Shown: positions 44,089 to 52,741 of the stretch, piece after piece
How the letters are laid out: each line of letters begins with the position of its first letter
How positions within the stretch are numbered: position 1 is the stretch's first letter
Source of the DNA: Streptomyces sp. NBC_01551
Lineage (GTDB): Bacteria > Actinomycetota > Actinomycetes > Streptomycetales > Streptomycetaceae
Assembly (NCBI RefSeq): GCF_026339935.1
Contig: NZ_JAPEPX010000001.1
Coordinates: 4,397,501-4,461,500 of the forward strand
Length of the DNA stretch: 64,000 nt
Direction: 5' to 3'
Notes under the pieces: model-generated
The model's input: the letters and a program-made list of their open reading frames with translations, nothing else
Databases searched by the model: none
What the model was told of the DNA's origin: nothing
Program-made: the position numbers and the translations under genes

Positions 44089-44319
44089 CCCGGCCCCCGC
44101 CACCAGGATCCGTACCACCTGCCCCACCGCCTCCGCCCGGTCCCGGCAGAGCACCGCGAGGCGGAACATGTGCCAGTGGGCACGGGTGTGGGGCCAGGCC
44201 CAGTCCTGGGAGATGATGTGGGCCCGCTCCAGGGCCGTCCACATGGCCCGGGTGTCGGGCGCCGCGTCGCGGGCGCGCAGCAGCTCGGCCTCGAAGGCCT
44301 CGCGCACGGCCGGCGGCAT
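43981..44319 (-). CDS. DUF3703 family protein
   Basis: A 112-aa protein recognised by MPPAVREAFEAELLRARDA, ALERAHIISQDWAWPHTRAHWHMFRLAV, and RVPYGNTGRTAAGLRTPMPLPDDLRALL. Histidines and the HIISQ motif suggest a helical metal- or ligand-binding fold, but no function is established. Start ATG 44319 (after GGGAAG) is preferred; ATG 44367 would add 16 residues. It overlaps the small membrane-protein gene on the other strand. Confidence 0.75.
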   Translation of the reverse strand: MPPAVREAFEAELLRARDAAPDTRAMWTALERAHIISQDWAWPHTRAHWHMFRLAVLCRDRAEAVGQVVRILVAGAGSVTGRVPYGNTGRTAAGLRTPMPLPDDLRALLGRA

Positions 44320-44433
44320 GGTCTTCCCGGTACAGGCGGCGACGCATTTCCTCATCGTGTTTCGCATGCGTCCACAGTGCGGCCGAAGACCCCTCGGGCG
44401 CTTGAACGAACCTGCTGCATCGCGCGCGAGCCG

Positions 44434-45144
44434 CTACATCCACCGGATGGTGCGGGTGAAGTCCGACGGCGCCATCCCGAACATCCGCCGCCACACCCGG
44501 CTGAGATGCGCCCCGTCCGCGAAGCCGGCGCCGTGCGCCGCGTCCGTCAGGGAGTGCCCCCGGGAGGCGAGTTCGGCGGCCCGCATCAGCCGCAGCCACA
44601 GCACGTACGGCCGGAACGGCAGCCCCAGCTGCGCCTGGAACAGGTGCGCGAGGCGGCTCTCCGACAGGCACGCCACCTCGGCCGCCTGGGACAGCCGTAC
44701 CCGGTCCTGACCCGGCAGCCAGGCCAGTACCCGCGCCAGCCCCGGATGCGGATCCCCGCCCGCCAGCGGCTCCCGGGGCAGTACGGAGTCCAGCGCGCAG
44801 GCCGCCTCGAAGGGATCGGCGGGCAGCACGGTCGGAACGAGGTCCCCCGCGTCCCCCGCCAGCTCCGTGAGCCGGCGCCCGGCCGAGGAGAGCGGGTCGA
44901 AGTGCAGGACCACCCCGCGCGCGACCCCGCCCAGCACGGAGTGCCGTACCCCGGCCGGGACCACGTACGCCCGGCACCGGAAGGGCTCCCCGCCCGGCCC
45001 GGCCAGCACCAGCTCGTCCCCGTCCAGCGCGGCGATGACCTGCACGGAATGGTGCGCGTGCGCGGTCGCGGACCCGACGGCGCCCCCGTACAGCAGGCCC
45101 CCGGGCCGCAGCCGGGCCCGCCCGGCCCACCCGGTCACGGACAC
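44434..45144 (-). CDS. nrdS: AraC-family regulator following nrdAB (NrdS type)
   Basis: A 236-aa protein: an N-terminal cupin-like sensor (AHAHHSVQVIAALDGDELVLAG, YVVPAGVRHSVLGG) and a C-terminal AraC DNA-binding domain (RLSQAAEVACLSESRLAHLFQAQLGLPFRPYVLWLRLMRA, AAHGAGFADGAHLSRVWRRMFGMAPS). In S. coelicolor the class Ia operon is nrdABS, with nrdS an AraC-like gene directly after nrdB; this gene has that position, 95 bp downstream. Start GTG 45144 is tentative, because the region upstream stays in frame without a better start. Confidence 0.78.
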   Translation of the reverse strand: MSVTGWAGRARLRPGGLLYGGAVGSATAHAHHSVQVIAALDGDELVLAGPGGEPFRCRAYVVPAGVRHSVLGGVARGVVLHFDPLSSAGRRLTELAGDAGDLVPTVLPADPFEAACALDSVLPREPLAGGDPHPGLARVLAWLPGQDRVRLSQAAEVACLSESRLAHLFQAQLGLPFRPYVLWLRLMRAAELASRGHSLTDAAHGAGFADGAHLSRVWRRMFGMAPSDFTRTIRWM

Positions 45145-45239
45145 GACGAAGCGCCCCCGCCCAGGATCCCGGTCATCCGGGTCGTTCTCCCCATGGGCGG
45201 GGACGCTATCAAGCCGTGACGGCCTTGCCGGGACGGGAC

Positions 45240-46253
45240 CTAGAAGTCCTCGTCCAGGTCGACCGTGCCCTCGACCGCGACCTGGTAGGCCGACGGACGG
45301 CGCTCGAAGAAGTTCGTCAGCTCCTGCACGCCCTGGAGCTCCATGAAGGAGAACGGGTTCTGCGAGCCGTACACCGGCGGGAAGCCGAGGCGGACCAGGC
45401 GCTGGTCCGCGACGCACTCCAGGTACTCGCGCATCGACTCGGTGTTCATGCCCGGCAGGCCGTCACCGCACAGGTCGCGGCCGAACTGCAGCTCCGCCTC
45501 CACGGCCTCCTTCAGCATGTCGGTGACCTGCTGCTGGAGCGCGTCGTCGAAGAGCTCCGGCTCCTCCTTGCGGACCGTGTCCACGACCTCGAACGCGAAG
45601 TTCATGTGCATGGTCTCGTCGCGGAACACCCAGTTGGTGCCCGTGGCCAGGCCGTGCAGCAGGCCGCGCGAGCGGAACCAGTACACGTAGGCGAAGGCGC
45701 CGTAGAAGAACAGGCCCTCGATGCACGCCGCGAAGCAGATCAGGTTCAGCAGGAAACGACGGCGGTCGGCCTGCGTCTCCAGCCGGTCGATCTTCTCGAC
45801 CGAGTCCATCCACTTGAAGCAGAACTGAGCCTTCTCGCGGATCGACGGGATCTCCTCGACGGCGTCGAACGCGGCCGCGCGGTCGTCCGGGTCGGGCAGG
45901 TAGGTGTCGAGCAGCGTCAGGTAGAACTGGACGTGCACGGCCTCCTCGAACAGCTGGCGCGACAGGTACAGGCGCGCCTCCGGGGAGTTGATGTGCTTGT
46001 AGAGCGTCAGCACCAGGTTGTTCGAGACGATCGAGTCACCGGTCGCGAAGAACGCGACCAGGCGGCCGATCATGTGCTGCTCGGCGGGCGTCAGCTTCGC
46101 GAGGTCGGCGACGTCCGAGTGGAGGTCGACCTCCTCGACGGTCCAGGTGTTCTTGATCGCGTCGCGGTAGCGCTCGTAGAAGTCCGGGTAGCGCATGGGA
46201 CGGAGCGTGAGCTCGAAGCCCGGGTCCAGGAGGTTCTTGTCGGTGGAGCTCAT
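45240..46253 (-). CDS. nrdB: Class Ia ribonucleotide reductase, beta subunit NrdB
   Basis: A 337-aa ferritin-like R2 protein. The diiron and radical set is visible: E104-x2-H107-x3-Y111 in FEEAVHVQFY, matching E115/H118/Y122 of E. coli, so a tyrosyl-radical class Ia enzyme is expected. Other conserved blocks are ACIEGLFFYGAFAYVYWF and RDETMHMNFAFEV (distal Glu/His). ATG 46253 overlaps the nrdA stop by one base (TAATG), so the subunits are coupled. Confidence 0.96.
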   Translation of the reverse strand: MSSTDKNLLDPGFELTLRPMRYPDFYERYRDAIKNTWTVEEVDLHSDVADLAKLTPAEQHMIGRLVAFFATGDSIVSNNLVLTLYKHINSPEARLYLSRQLFEEAVHVQFYLTLLDTYLPDPDDRAAAFDAVEEIPSIREKAQFCFKWMDSVEKIDRLETQADRRRFLLNLICFAACIEGLFFYGAFAYVYWFRSRGLLHGLATGTNWVFRDETMHMNFAFEVVDTVRKEEPELFDDALQQQVTDMLKEAVEAELQFGRDLCGDGLPGMNTESMREYLECVADQRLVRLGFPPVYGSQNPFSFMELQGVQELTNFFERRPSAYQVAVEGTVDLDEDF

Positions 46254-48646
46254 TACTGGCAGGCCTCGCAGGACTCGGGGTTCTCAAGGGAGCAGGCCAG
46301 CGCCTCGGCGTCGGCGACCGCCTGGGGCAGCGCGACGGGGGTGGCCGCCTGCGCGGCGCGGGCGATCTTCGTCGCGGGGCGCGAACGCAGGTAGTACGTG
46401 GTCTTCAGCCCCTGCTTCCAGGCGTACGCGTACATCGACGACAGCTTGCCGATGGTGGGCGTCTCCAGGAACAGGTTCAGCGACTGCGACTGGTCGAGGA
46501 ACGGCGTACGGGCCGCCGCCATGTCGATCAGACCGCGCTGCGGGATCTCCCACGCCGTGCGGTACAGCTCGCGCACCTCGGCCGGGATCCAGCCGAAGCC
46601 CTGGACGGAGCCGGAGGACTCGCGCAGCGCCTCGCGGGTCTGGGCGTCCCAGACGCCGAGGCCCTTCAGCTCCTCCACCAGGTAACCGTTGACCTGGAGG
46701 AACTCACCCGACAGCGTCTCGCGCTTGAAGAGGTTGGAGACCTGCGGCTCGATGCACTCGTACACGCCGGCGATGGAGGCGATCGTCGCCGTCGGCGCGA
46801 TGGCCAGCAGCAGCGAGTTGCGCATGCCGGACTTCGCGACGCGGGCGCGCAGCGCGTCCCAGCGCTCGGGCCAGTTCAGCTCGACGTCGTAGTGGTCCGG
46901 GTGCAGGACGCCGCGGGCGGTACGGGTCTGCTCCCAGGCCGGGAGCGGTCCGCTGCGCTCGGCGAGGTCGCAGGAGGCCTCGTACGCGGCCAGCATGATG
47001 CGCTCGGAGAGCTTGGTGGACAGCGCCTTCGCCTCGGGGGAGTCGAACGGCAGCTTCAGCTTGAAGAAGACGTCCTGGAGGCCCATCGCGCCCAGGCCCA
47101 CCGGACGCCAGCGGGCGTTGGAGCGGCCTGCCTGCTCGGTCGGGTAGAAGTTGATGTCCACCACGCGGTCGAGGAAGGTCACGGCGGTGCGGACGGTCTC
47201 GTCCAGCCGCTCCCAGTCGATCTCGCCCGACTCCGTCAGGACGAACGCGCCCAGGTTGACCGAGCCGAGGTTGCAGACGGCGGTCTCGCCGTCGTTGGTG
47301 ACCTCGATGATCTCGGTGCAGAGGTTCGAGGAGTGGACGACGGTGCCCGGCTCGGCGGTCTGGTTCGCCGTGCGGTTGGAGGCGTCCTTGAAGGTCATCC
47401 AGCCCTGGCCGGTCTGCGCGAGGGTGCGCATCATCCGGCCGTACAGGTCGCGGGCGGGCATGGTCTTGCGGGCCAGGCCGTCCGCCTCGGCCTTGCGGTA
47501 GGCGGCGTCGAACTCGTCGCCCCACAGGTCGACCAGCTCGGGCACGTCGGCCGGGGAGAACAGCGACCAGTCGGCGTCGGCGTTCACACGGCGCATGAAC
47601 TCGTCCGGCACCCAGTGGGCCAGGTTCAGGTTGTGGGTGCGGCGCTGGTCCTCGCCGGTGTTGTCGCGGAGCTCCAGGAACTCCTCGATGTCCGCGTGCC
47701 AGGTCTCCAGGTAGACCGCGGCGGCGCCCTTGCGGCGGCCGCCCTGGTTCACGGCGGCGACGGAGGCGTCCAGCGTCTTCAGGAACGGCACGATGCCGTT
47801 GGAGTGGCCGTTCGTACCCCGGATCAGCGAACCGCGGGCGCGGATGCGGGAGTACGAGAGGCCGATGCCGCCGGCGTGCTTGGAGAGGCGGGCGACCTGG
47901 TGGTAGCGGTCGTAGATCGAGTCGAGCTCGTCCAGCGGGGAGTCCAGCAGGTAGCAGGAGGACATCTGCGGGTGCCGGGTGCCGGAGTTGAAGAGCGTGG
48001 GGGAGGACGGCAGGTAGTCGAGGCGGCTCATCAGCCGGTAGAGCGAGGCCACTTCCTCGACGGCCTGGACGGTGTCGTTCTCGGCGAGGCCGCACGCCAC
48101 GCGCAGCATGAAGAACTGCGGGGTCTCGACCACCTGGCGGGTGATCGGGTGGCGCAGCAGGTAGCGGCTGTGCAGGGTGCGCAGGCCGAAGAAGCCGAAG
48201 CGGTCGTCGGCGCCCTCGGCGAGCGTGTGCTCGACCAGCGCGTCCAGGCGGGCCGCGTGGGCCTGGACGAACGCGGCGGTGCGGTCGGCGATCAGGCCCT
48301 CGCGGTGGCCGACGGCGACGGAGGCGGAGAAGGAGGTGGCCCCCTGGCCGGCGGCCTCGTCGCGGACGGCGAGCGTCAGCAGGCGGGCGGCGAGGCGGGA
48401 GTACGCCGGGTCCTCGGAGATCAGACCGGCCGCGGCCTCCGTGGCGAGCGAGCGCAGCTCGGCCTCGTCGGCGGCCGAGCTGCGGCCGCGCAGGGCGGCG
48501 GCGGCCACCCGGCCGGGGTCGGTGTCGGGAAGGTCGGCGGTCAGCTCGGTGAGGGTACGCAGCAGTGCGGCCCCAGGTCCCCCGGTCTCGATTCCGGTGT
48601 CGGACGGGTCGGACTCGGCGCGCGGTGCGGAAGGCGCGATGGTCAC
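46253..48646 (-). CDS. nrdA: Class Ia ribonucleotide reductase, alpha subunit NrdA
   Basis: A 797-aa R1 protein reducing ribonucleoside diphosphates. Active-site pieces: SSCYLLDS (first active Cys), HSSNLCTEIIEV (N-C-E radical site), ETAVCNLGSVNL (second Cys), and the C-terminal redox pair ESCEACQ. I see no ATP-cone motif at the N-terminus, so overall activity control may differ from E. coli. GTG 48646 is the start. Upstream lie a cobalamin riboswitch and NrdR-like boxes, so B12 and dNTP status should both set its level. Confidence 0.95.
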   Translation of the reverse strand: MTIAPSAPRAESDPSDTGIETGGPGAALLRTLTELTADLPDTDPGRVAAAALRGRSSAADEAELRSLATEAAAGLISEDPAYSRLAARLLTLAVRDEAAGQGATSFSASVAVGHREGLIADRTAAFVQAHAARLDALVEHTLAEGADDRFGFFGLRTLHSRYLLRHPITRQVVETPQFFMLRVACGLAENDTVQAVEEVASLYRLMSRLDYLPSSPTLFNSGTRHPQMSSCYLLDSPLDELDSIYDRYHQVARLSKHAGGIGLSYSRIRARGSLIRGTNGHSNGIVPFLKTLDASVAAVNQGGRRKGAAAVYLETWHADIEEFLELRDNTGEDQRRTHNLNLAHWVPDEFMRRVNADADWSLFSPADVPELVDLWGDEFDAAYRKAEADGLARKTMPARDLYGRMMRTLAQTGQGWMTFKDASNRTANQTAEPGTVVHSSNLCTEIIEVTNDGETAVCNLGSVNLGAFVLTESGEIDWERLDETVRTAVTFLDRVVDINFYPTEQAGRSNARWRPVGLGAMGLQDVFFKLKLPFDSPEAKALSTKLSERIMLAAYEASCDLAERSGPLPAWEQTRTARGVLHPDHYDVELNWPERWDALRARVAKSGMRNSLLLAIAPTATIASIAGVYECIEPQVSNLFKRETLSGEFLQVNGYLVEELKGLGVWDAQTREALRESSGSVQGFGWIPAEVRELYRTAWEIPQRGLIDMAAARTPFLDQSQSLNLFLETPTIGKLSSMYAYAWKQGLKTTYYLRSRPATKIARAAQAATPVALPQAVADAEALACSLENPESCEACQ

Positions 48647-48804
48647 GGGGGGAGCTCTCCCTCGCTCGGCTCCGGGGCACCTGCGGTGCGGGGAGCGAGC
48701 GGGCGCGCGCGGACAGGGGCCCCGGAGGGCACACCGCGCGGCGTCCACCGGCCCAACCGCGAGGCCCGGACGTGTCGAAACCCGGTTCGGTCGAGCCGGG
48801 CGCG

Positions 48805-48925
48805 CTGTCGGCAGGTCCTCGGACTTGCGGTGACACCAATGGGTGTACTTCATACCGTTGCGGGACAGTTCCGGATTCACACCGGATTCCCCTGCGACGA
48901 CAGCGAGGATGAGCATACATGTGGG
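48805..48925 (-). promoter_or_regulatory. Cobalamin riboswitch in nrdABS leader
   Basis: Read on the minus strand, the conserved core is clear: GGGGAATCCGGTGTGAATCC, then CTGTCCCGCAACGGTATGAA, then AAGTCCGAGGACCTGCC near the 3' end. These are the standard cobalamin-aptamer blocks. The expression platform would be the 160 nt between the aptamer and GTG 48646, which is GC-rich with several possible stems. Known from S. coelicolor: adenosylcobalamin represses nrdABS through such a switch, so that B12-dependent class II reductase is used when B12 is available. Confidence 0.92.
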
Positions 48926-48954
48926 GGGCCGTTGATGCGCGACCCCCCACATGT
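48917..48954 (-). promoter_or_regulatory. NrdR-like tandem boxes / nrdA promoter
   Basis: The inverted repeat ACATGTGGGGGG (48917-48928) and CCCCCCACATGT (48943-48954) holds two ACATGT cores centred 32 bp apart, about three helical turns, as NrdR box pairs usually are. A minus-strand -10 candidate, TATGCT (complement of 48911-48916), follows directly. NrdR is known to repress nrdABS in Streptomyces; the exact boxes here are inferred. Confidence 0.6.
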
Positions 48955-48966
48955 TGTGTCGGCCTG

Positions 48967-49479
48967 CTACCGATCCAGTACGCGCAGCTCCAACGCGTAG
49001 GTCAGCAGCGGCACCTCGGGGACCGGGGACCAGTCCCGGTCCGGGGTCCGTACGAAGCCCAGCCGCTCGTATATCCGGTGCGCGGCGGGGCTCTCGGCCT
49101 GGGTGGAGAGCACCAGCCGGGCCACGCCGTCGATGGCCCGCGCCCGCTCGACGCAGGCGCGCACCAGGGCCTCCCCGGCGCCCTTCCCGCGCCCGGCCCG
49201 GCCGACGGCCAGCATCCGGAACTCGGCCTCGCCGGGCCCGGCCACATCGGCCATCCGGCTGCCGGGCGGGGCGAAGGTCACACCGCCCAGGAGCACGCCG
49301 TCGAGCGTGGCCACGATCACCTCACCCTCGCCGGCCCGCCCGGCGACGTCACGCAGCTTGCGCTCGTAGGAGTCGTCCTCGTTGCCGTCCAGGAGCCCGT
49401 CGTCGAGATACGCCTGGGCACAGATGTCCCCGAGCCCGGCGTAGTCCTCGGGCACGGCAGTTCTGATCACGATGTCCAT
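48967..49479 (-). CDS. GNAT family N-acetyltransferase
   Basis: A 170-aa GNAT-fold protein with the acetyl-CoA loop EFRMLAVGRAGRGKGAGEALV (motif A, RGKGAG), followed by LVLSTQAESPAAHRIYERLGFVR (motif B). The substrate cannot be inferred. The start is ATG 49479, divergent from the Uma2 gene. It ends next to the nrdA regulatory region. Confidence 0.9.
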   Translation of the reverse strand: MDIVIRTAVPEDYAGLGDICAQAYLDDGLLDGNEDDSYERKLRDVAGRAGEGEVIVATLDGVLLGGVTFAPPGSRMADVAGPGEAEFRMLAVGRAGRGKGAGEALVRACVERARAIDGVARLVLSTQAESPAAHRIYERLGFVRTPDRDWSPVPEVPLLTYALELRVLDR

Positions 49480-49557
49480 GGGGTCGAGTGTGCGGGACGG
49501 GTGTCGGCGCCCGGCGCTATCGTCGGAGACGGCACCGTCGAGGAAGGCGAGCGAGGC

Positions 49558-50142
49558 ATGACCGTGATGACCGACAGGCCCCAGATGCTGACCGCGGACT
49601 TCGAGACTCTCGCGCGCATAGGCGCCCGGGAGGTCGAAGGGCTGCGGCTTGAGTTCATCACCGGCAAGATGGGGGTCAAAGCGGTGCCGGACGGGGATCA
49701 CGACCGAATCGTTGTCTGGCTCGCCCGCATGTGCATGCAGTACCGGCCTGAACAGTGGCTGCATGTCGAGCGCGGATTGATGGTCGAGGAGTATCGCTCG
49801 GGTCGCGCGCGCCCAGACGCGTTGATGGCCCCGGACGATGCGTTCGTCGGCCAGGGCGAGTGGGCTGATCCGACTCCGGTCCTGATGGTTGTCGAGGTCA
49901 CCTCGTACGACTCCGACACCGACGGGCGCGACCGCAAAGAGAAGCCCCGCGCGTACGCGGAGACCGGCATCCCGGTCTACCTGCTGATCGACCGGGACAA
50001 CGGCCTGGTTCTGGTTCACAGCGAGCCCGACGGGCAGCGGTACGAGACCGTACAGACCGTTCCTTTCGGAAAGGACGTCTGCCTGCCCGACCCCGTCGGT
50101 ATCACCCTCCCCACCGAGCCACTCAAAGACTGGGTGCGCTGA
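49558..50142 (+). CDS. Uma2 family endonuclease-like protein (DUF820)
   Basis: A 194-aa PD-(D/E)XK-fold protein. RARPDALMA gives the Asp, PVLMVVEVTS the Glu, and RDRKEKPRAYAETGIPVYLLID the Lys, in the Uma2 order. Such genes are numerous in Streptomyces and cyanobacteria and their role is unproven. The coding sequence is less GC-rich at third positions than its neighbours (for example TATCGCTCG, GTTGTCTGG, CTGGTTCTGG), which may point to recent gain. ATG 49558 has GAGGAAGG upstream. Confidence 0.85.
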   Translation: MTVMTDRPQMLTADFETLARIGAREVEGLRLEFITGKMGVKAVPDGDHDRIVVWLARMCMQYRPEQWLHVERGLMVEEYRSGRARPDALMAPDDAFVGQGEWADPTPVLMVVEVTSYDSDTDGRDRKEKPRAYAETGIPVYLLIDRDNGLVLVHSEPDGQRYETVQTVPFGKDVCLPDPVGITLPTEPLKDWVR

Positions 50143-50157
50143 ACCCGAGCAATGTGA

Positions 50158-50185
50158 AGGGCCCCGCCGCATCCGGCGGGGCCCT
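50158..50185. terminator. Terminator between Uma2 and ybdD genes
   Basis: AGGGCCCCGCCG pairs with CGGCGGGGCCCT, a 12-bp perfect stem with a CATC loop, between convergent genes. Confidence 0.85.
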
Positions 50186-50200
50186 CGGGTGAGTCAGGGC

Positions 50201-50398
50201 TCAGCAGCAGCGGAAGCCCTCGCGGGGGTCCGCTTCGCGCGAGTCCGTGCGGGCGCGTTCGAAGGCGCGCCGGGTGAGGACCTCGGCCGCGGGGTCGTGC
50301 GCGCGGGCGTGGGCGACGTAGCGGTCGTACGCCGCCTCGCCCGAGAACTCGCGCACGAAGAACCGCGCCCTCGCCAGCGCCGCGCGGACGCCGCTCAC
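50201..50398 (-). CDS. ybdD: YbdD/YjiX family protein
   Basis: A 65-aa protein, typical length for the family: REFSGEAAYDRYVAHARAHDP, then VLTRRAFERARTDSRE and the C-terminal CC. It always accompanies CstA-type pyruvate transporters and is needed for uptake in E. coli relatives (BtsT-YjiX, CstA-YbdD). GTG 50398 overlaps the cstA stop (GTGA). Confidence 0.9.
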   Translation of the reverse strand: MSGVRAALARARFFVREFSGEAAYDRYVAHARAHDPAAEVLTRRAFERARTDSREADPREGFRCC

Positions 50399-52632
50399 GC
50401 CACGGGCTCCTTCGCGCGGCCGCCGCCCGAGTCCAGGCCGGCCGCCGTGAGCTCCTCCCGCTCCTCGGCCGTCGGGATCAGCCCGGCGGGGGCGATGATC
50501 TTCGACTCGGTCCACGGGACCTCGGACAGCCGCACGCTCTCCGGGCTGCTGATCGCCTTGAAGCAGGTCCGGGCCGCGTCCAGCAGCACGATGACGATCA
50601 GGATCGCGAACAGCGCCGACAGCGCGCCGTCCACCGTGGCGTTGGTGACCACGGTGTGCATCTCGTCCATGTTCTTGGCGGGCGGCAGCACCTTCCCGGC
50701 GTCGATCCCGGTCTGGTACTTGTCGCGCTGCGCGAAGAACCCGACCTTCACGTCGTCCGAGAAGATCTTCTGGTAGCTCGCGGTGAGCGTGACCGCCACG
50801 TCCCAGGCCAGCGGCACCCCCGTCACCCACGCCCACTTGAGCCGGCCGGACTTGACCAGCAGCGTGGTGCAGACGGCCAGGGCCACCGCGGCGAGCAGCT
50901 GGTTCGCGATGCCGAACAGCGGGAACAGCTGGTTGATGCCGCCCAGCGGGTCCTTGACGCCGACCCACAGGAAGTAGCCCCAGCCGCCGACGACCACCGC
51001 GCTCGCCAGCCACACGCCCGGCTTCCAGCTGACGTCCTTGAAGGACTTGTGCACGTTGCCGAGGGTGTCCTGGAGCATGAACCGGCCCACGCGGGTGCCC
51101 GCGTCGACCGTCGTCAGGATGAACAGGGCCTCGAACATGATGGCGAAGTGGTACCAGAAGGCCTTCATGCCGGCCCCGCCGATGACGGACGAGAAGATCT
51201 CCGACATTCCGAGTGCGAAGGTCGGCGCGCCGCCGGTCCGGGACAGCAGGCTGGTCTCCTCGACGTCCTTGGCCGCCTGCGCGAGCGCCTCGGGGGAGAT
51301 GGCGAACCCGAAGTTCGTGACGGCCTGCGAGGCCGTCTCCACCGTGGTGCCGATGACGCCGGCGGGGGAGTTGACCGCGAAGAACAGGCCGGGCTCGATG
51401 ATGCAGGCCGCGATGATCGCCATGACGGCGACGAAGGACTCGGTCAGCATCGCGCCGTAGCCGATGACCCGGACCTGGGTCTCCTTCTGGATCATCTTCG
51501 GCGTGGTGCCCGAGGAGACCAGGGAGTGGAAGCCGGACAGCGCGCCGCAGGCGATGGTGATGAACACGAAGGGGAACATCGAACCGGCGAAGACCGGTCC
51601 GTCGCCGCGCGCCGCGAAGTCGGTGACCGCGGGCATCTTCAGCGTCGGCATCGCCAGCACCACGCCCACCGCCATCAGCGCGATGGTGCCGACCTTCATG
51701 AAGGTGGAGAGGTAGTCGCGGGGCGCGAGCAGCATCCACACCGGCAGCACCGACGCGATGAACCCGTACACGATCATCCAGACGACCAGCGTCTCCTTCT
51801 CCAGGGTGAAGGTGGACGCCAGCGAGGACTCCGCGACCCAGCCGCCCGCGACGATGGCGAGCAGCAGCAGCGCGACACCGATGACCGAGACCTCGGTGAC
51901 CCGGCCCGGCCGCAGGACGCGCAGGTAGACGCCCATGAAGAGGGCGATCGGGATGGTCATGCCGATGGAGAAGACGCCCCACGGGGAGTGCGCCAGCGCG
52001 TTGACGATGACCAGGGCTAGCACGGCCAGCAGGATGATCATGATGGCGAACACGGCGATCAGGGCGGCGGCCCCGCCCACCGGGCCGATCTCGTCGCGGG
52101 CCATCTGGCCGAGCGAACGCCCGTCGCGGCGGGTGGAGAAGAAGAGGGTGACCATGTCCTGGACGGCGCCGGCGAAGATGACGCCCGCGACGATCCAGAT
52201 GGTGCCCGGCAGGTAGCCCATCTGCGCGGCGAGCACGGGCCCGACCAGCGGACCGGCGCCGGCGACGGCGGCGAAGTGGTGGCCGAAGAGCACCCTGCGG
52301 TCGGTCGGGTGGAAGTCGACACCGTTGTCAAGGCGTTCGGCGGGGGTGGCGCGGGTCTTGTCCACCTTCAGCACGCGGTCCGCGATGAACCGCGCGTAGA
52401 AGCGGTAGCCGATGGCGTACGAGCCCAGCGCGGCGGCGAGCAGCCAGGCGGCCGAGATCTCCTCGCCGCGGGAGAGGGCCAGGACGCCCCAGCCGATGGC
52501 CCCGACGAGCGCCACGAACACCCAGACGGCGACCGACTTGGGCGAGAGGCCCCCGGCGGGGGAAGGCGAGCCCGGCGTGCTGTCCGGACTCGCCGTGTTC
52601 CGTTCTGTACCTGTTGCTTCCGGTTCCGGCAT
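50395..52632 (-). CDS. cstA: CstA family pyruvate/peptide transporter
   Basis: A 745-aa polytopic membrane protein of the carbon-starvation CstA family. Typical elements are visible: FGHHFAAVAGAGPLVGPVLAAQMGYLPG near the N-terminus, SGFHSLVSSGTTPKM in the middle, and SMFPFVFITIACGALSGFH. The family imports pyruvate (CstA, BtsT). ATG 52632 is the start. It forms an operon with ybdD and lies beside dasR, but no dre site was seen at its promoter. Confidence 0.93.
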   Translation of the reverse strand: MPEPEATGTERNTASPDSTPGSPSPAGGLSPKSVAVWVFVALVGAIGWGVLALSRGEEISAAWLLAAALGSYAIGYRFYARFIADRVLKVDKTRATPAERLDNGVDFHPTDRRVLFGHHFAAVAGAGPLVGPVLAAQMGYLPGTIWIVAGVIFAGAVQDMVTLFFSTRRDGRSLGQMARDEIGPVGGAAALIAVFAIMIILLAVLALVIVNALAHSPWGVFSIGMTIPIALFMGVYLRVLRPGRVTEVSVIGVALLLLAIVAGGWVAESSLASTFTLEKETLVVWMIVYGFIASVLPVWMLLAPRDYLSTFMKVGTIALMAVGVVLAMPTLKMPAVTDFAARGDGPVFAGSMFPFVFITIACGALSGFHSLVSSGTTPKMIQKETQVRVIGYGAMLTESFVAVMAIIAACIIEPGLFFAVNSPAGVIGTTVETASQAVTNFGFAISPEALAQAAKDVEETSLLSRTGGAPTFALGMSEIFSSVIGGAGMKAFWYHFAIMFEALFILTTVDAGTRVGRFMLQDTLGNVHKSFKDVSWKPGVWLASAVVVGGWGYFLWVGVKDPLGGINQLFPLFGIANQLLAAVALAVCTTLLVKSGRLKWAWVTGVPLAWDVAVTLTASYQKIFSDDVKVGFFAQRDKYQTGIDAGKVLPPAKNMDEMHTVVTNATVDGALSALFAILIVIVLLDAARTCFKAISSPESVRLSEVPWTESKIIAPAGLIPTAEEREELTAAGLDSGGGRAKEPVA

Positions 52633-52741
52633 GATCCCTCGTCCCCTCGTTGATCATCTGCGTAAGCGCAGGGAATCTACGGGGGCCTGCCCGGTGAACG
52701 TAAGCCCCCGTCCGCATAGCGGTACGAGAGTCAACTACGGA

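Noticed and set aside
46892..49000. 702-codon plus-strand frame opposite nrdA
   Set aside because: Antisense to nrdA, and it runs through the cobalamin riboswitch.
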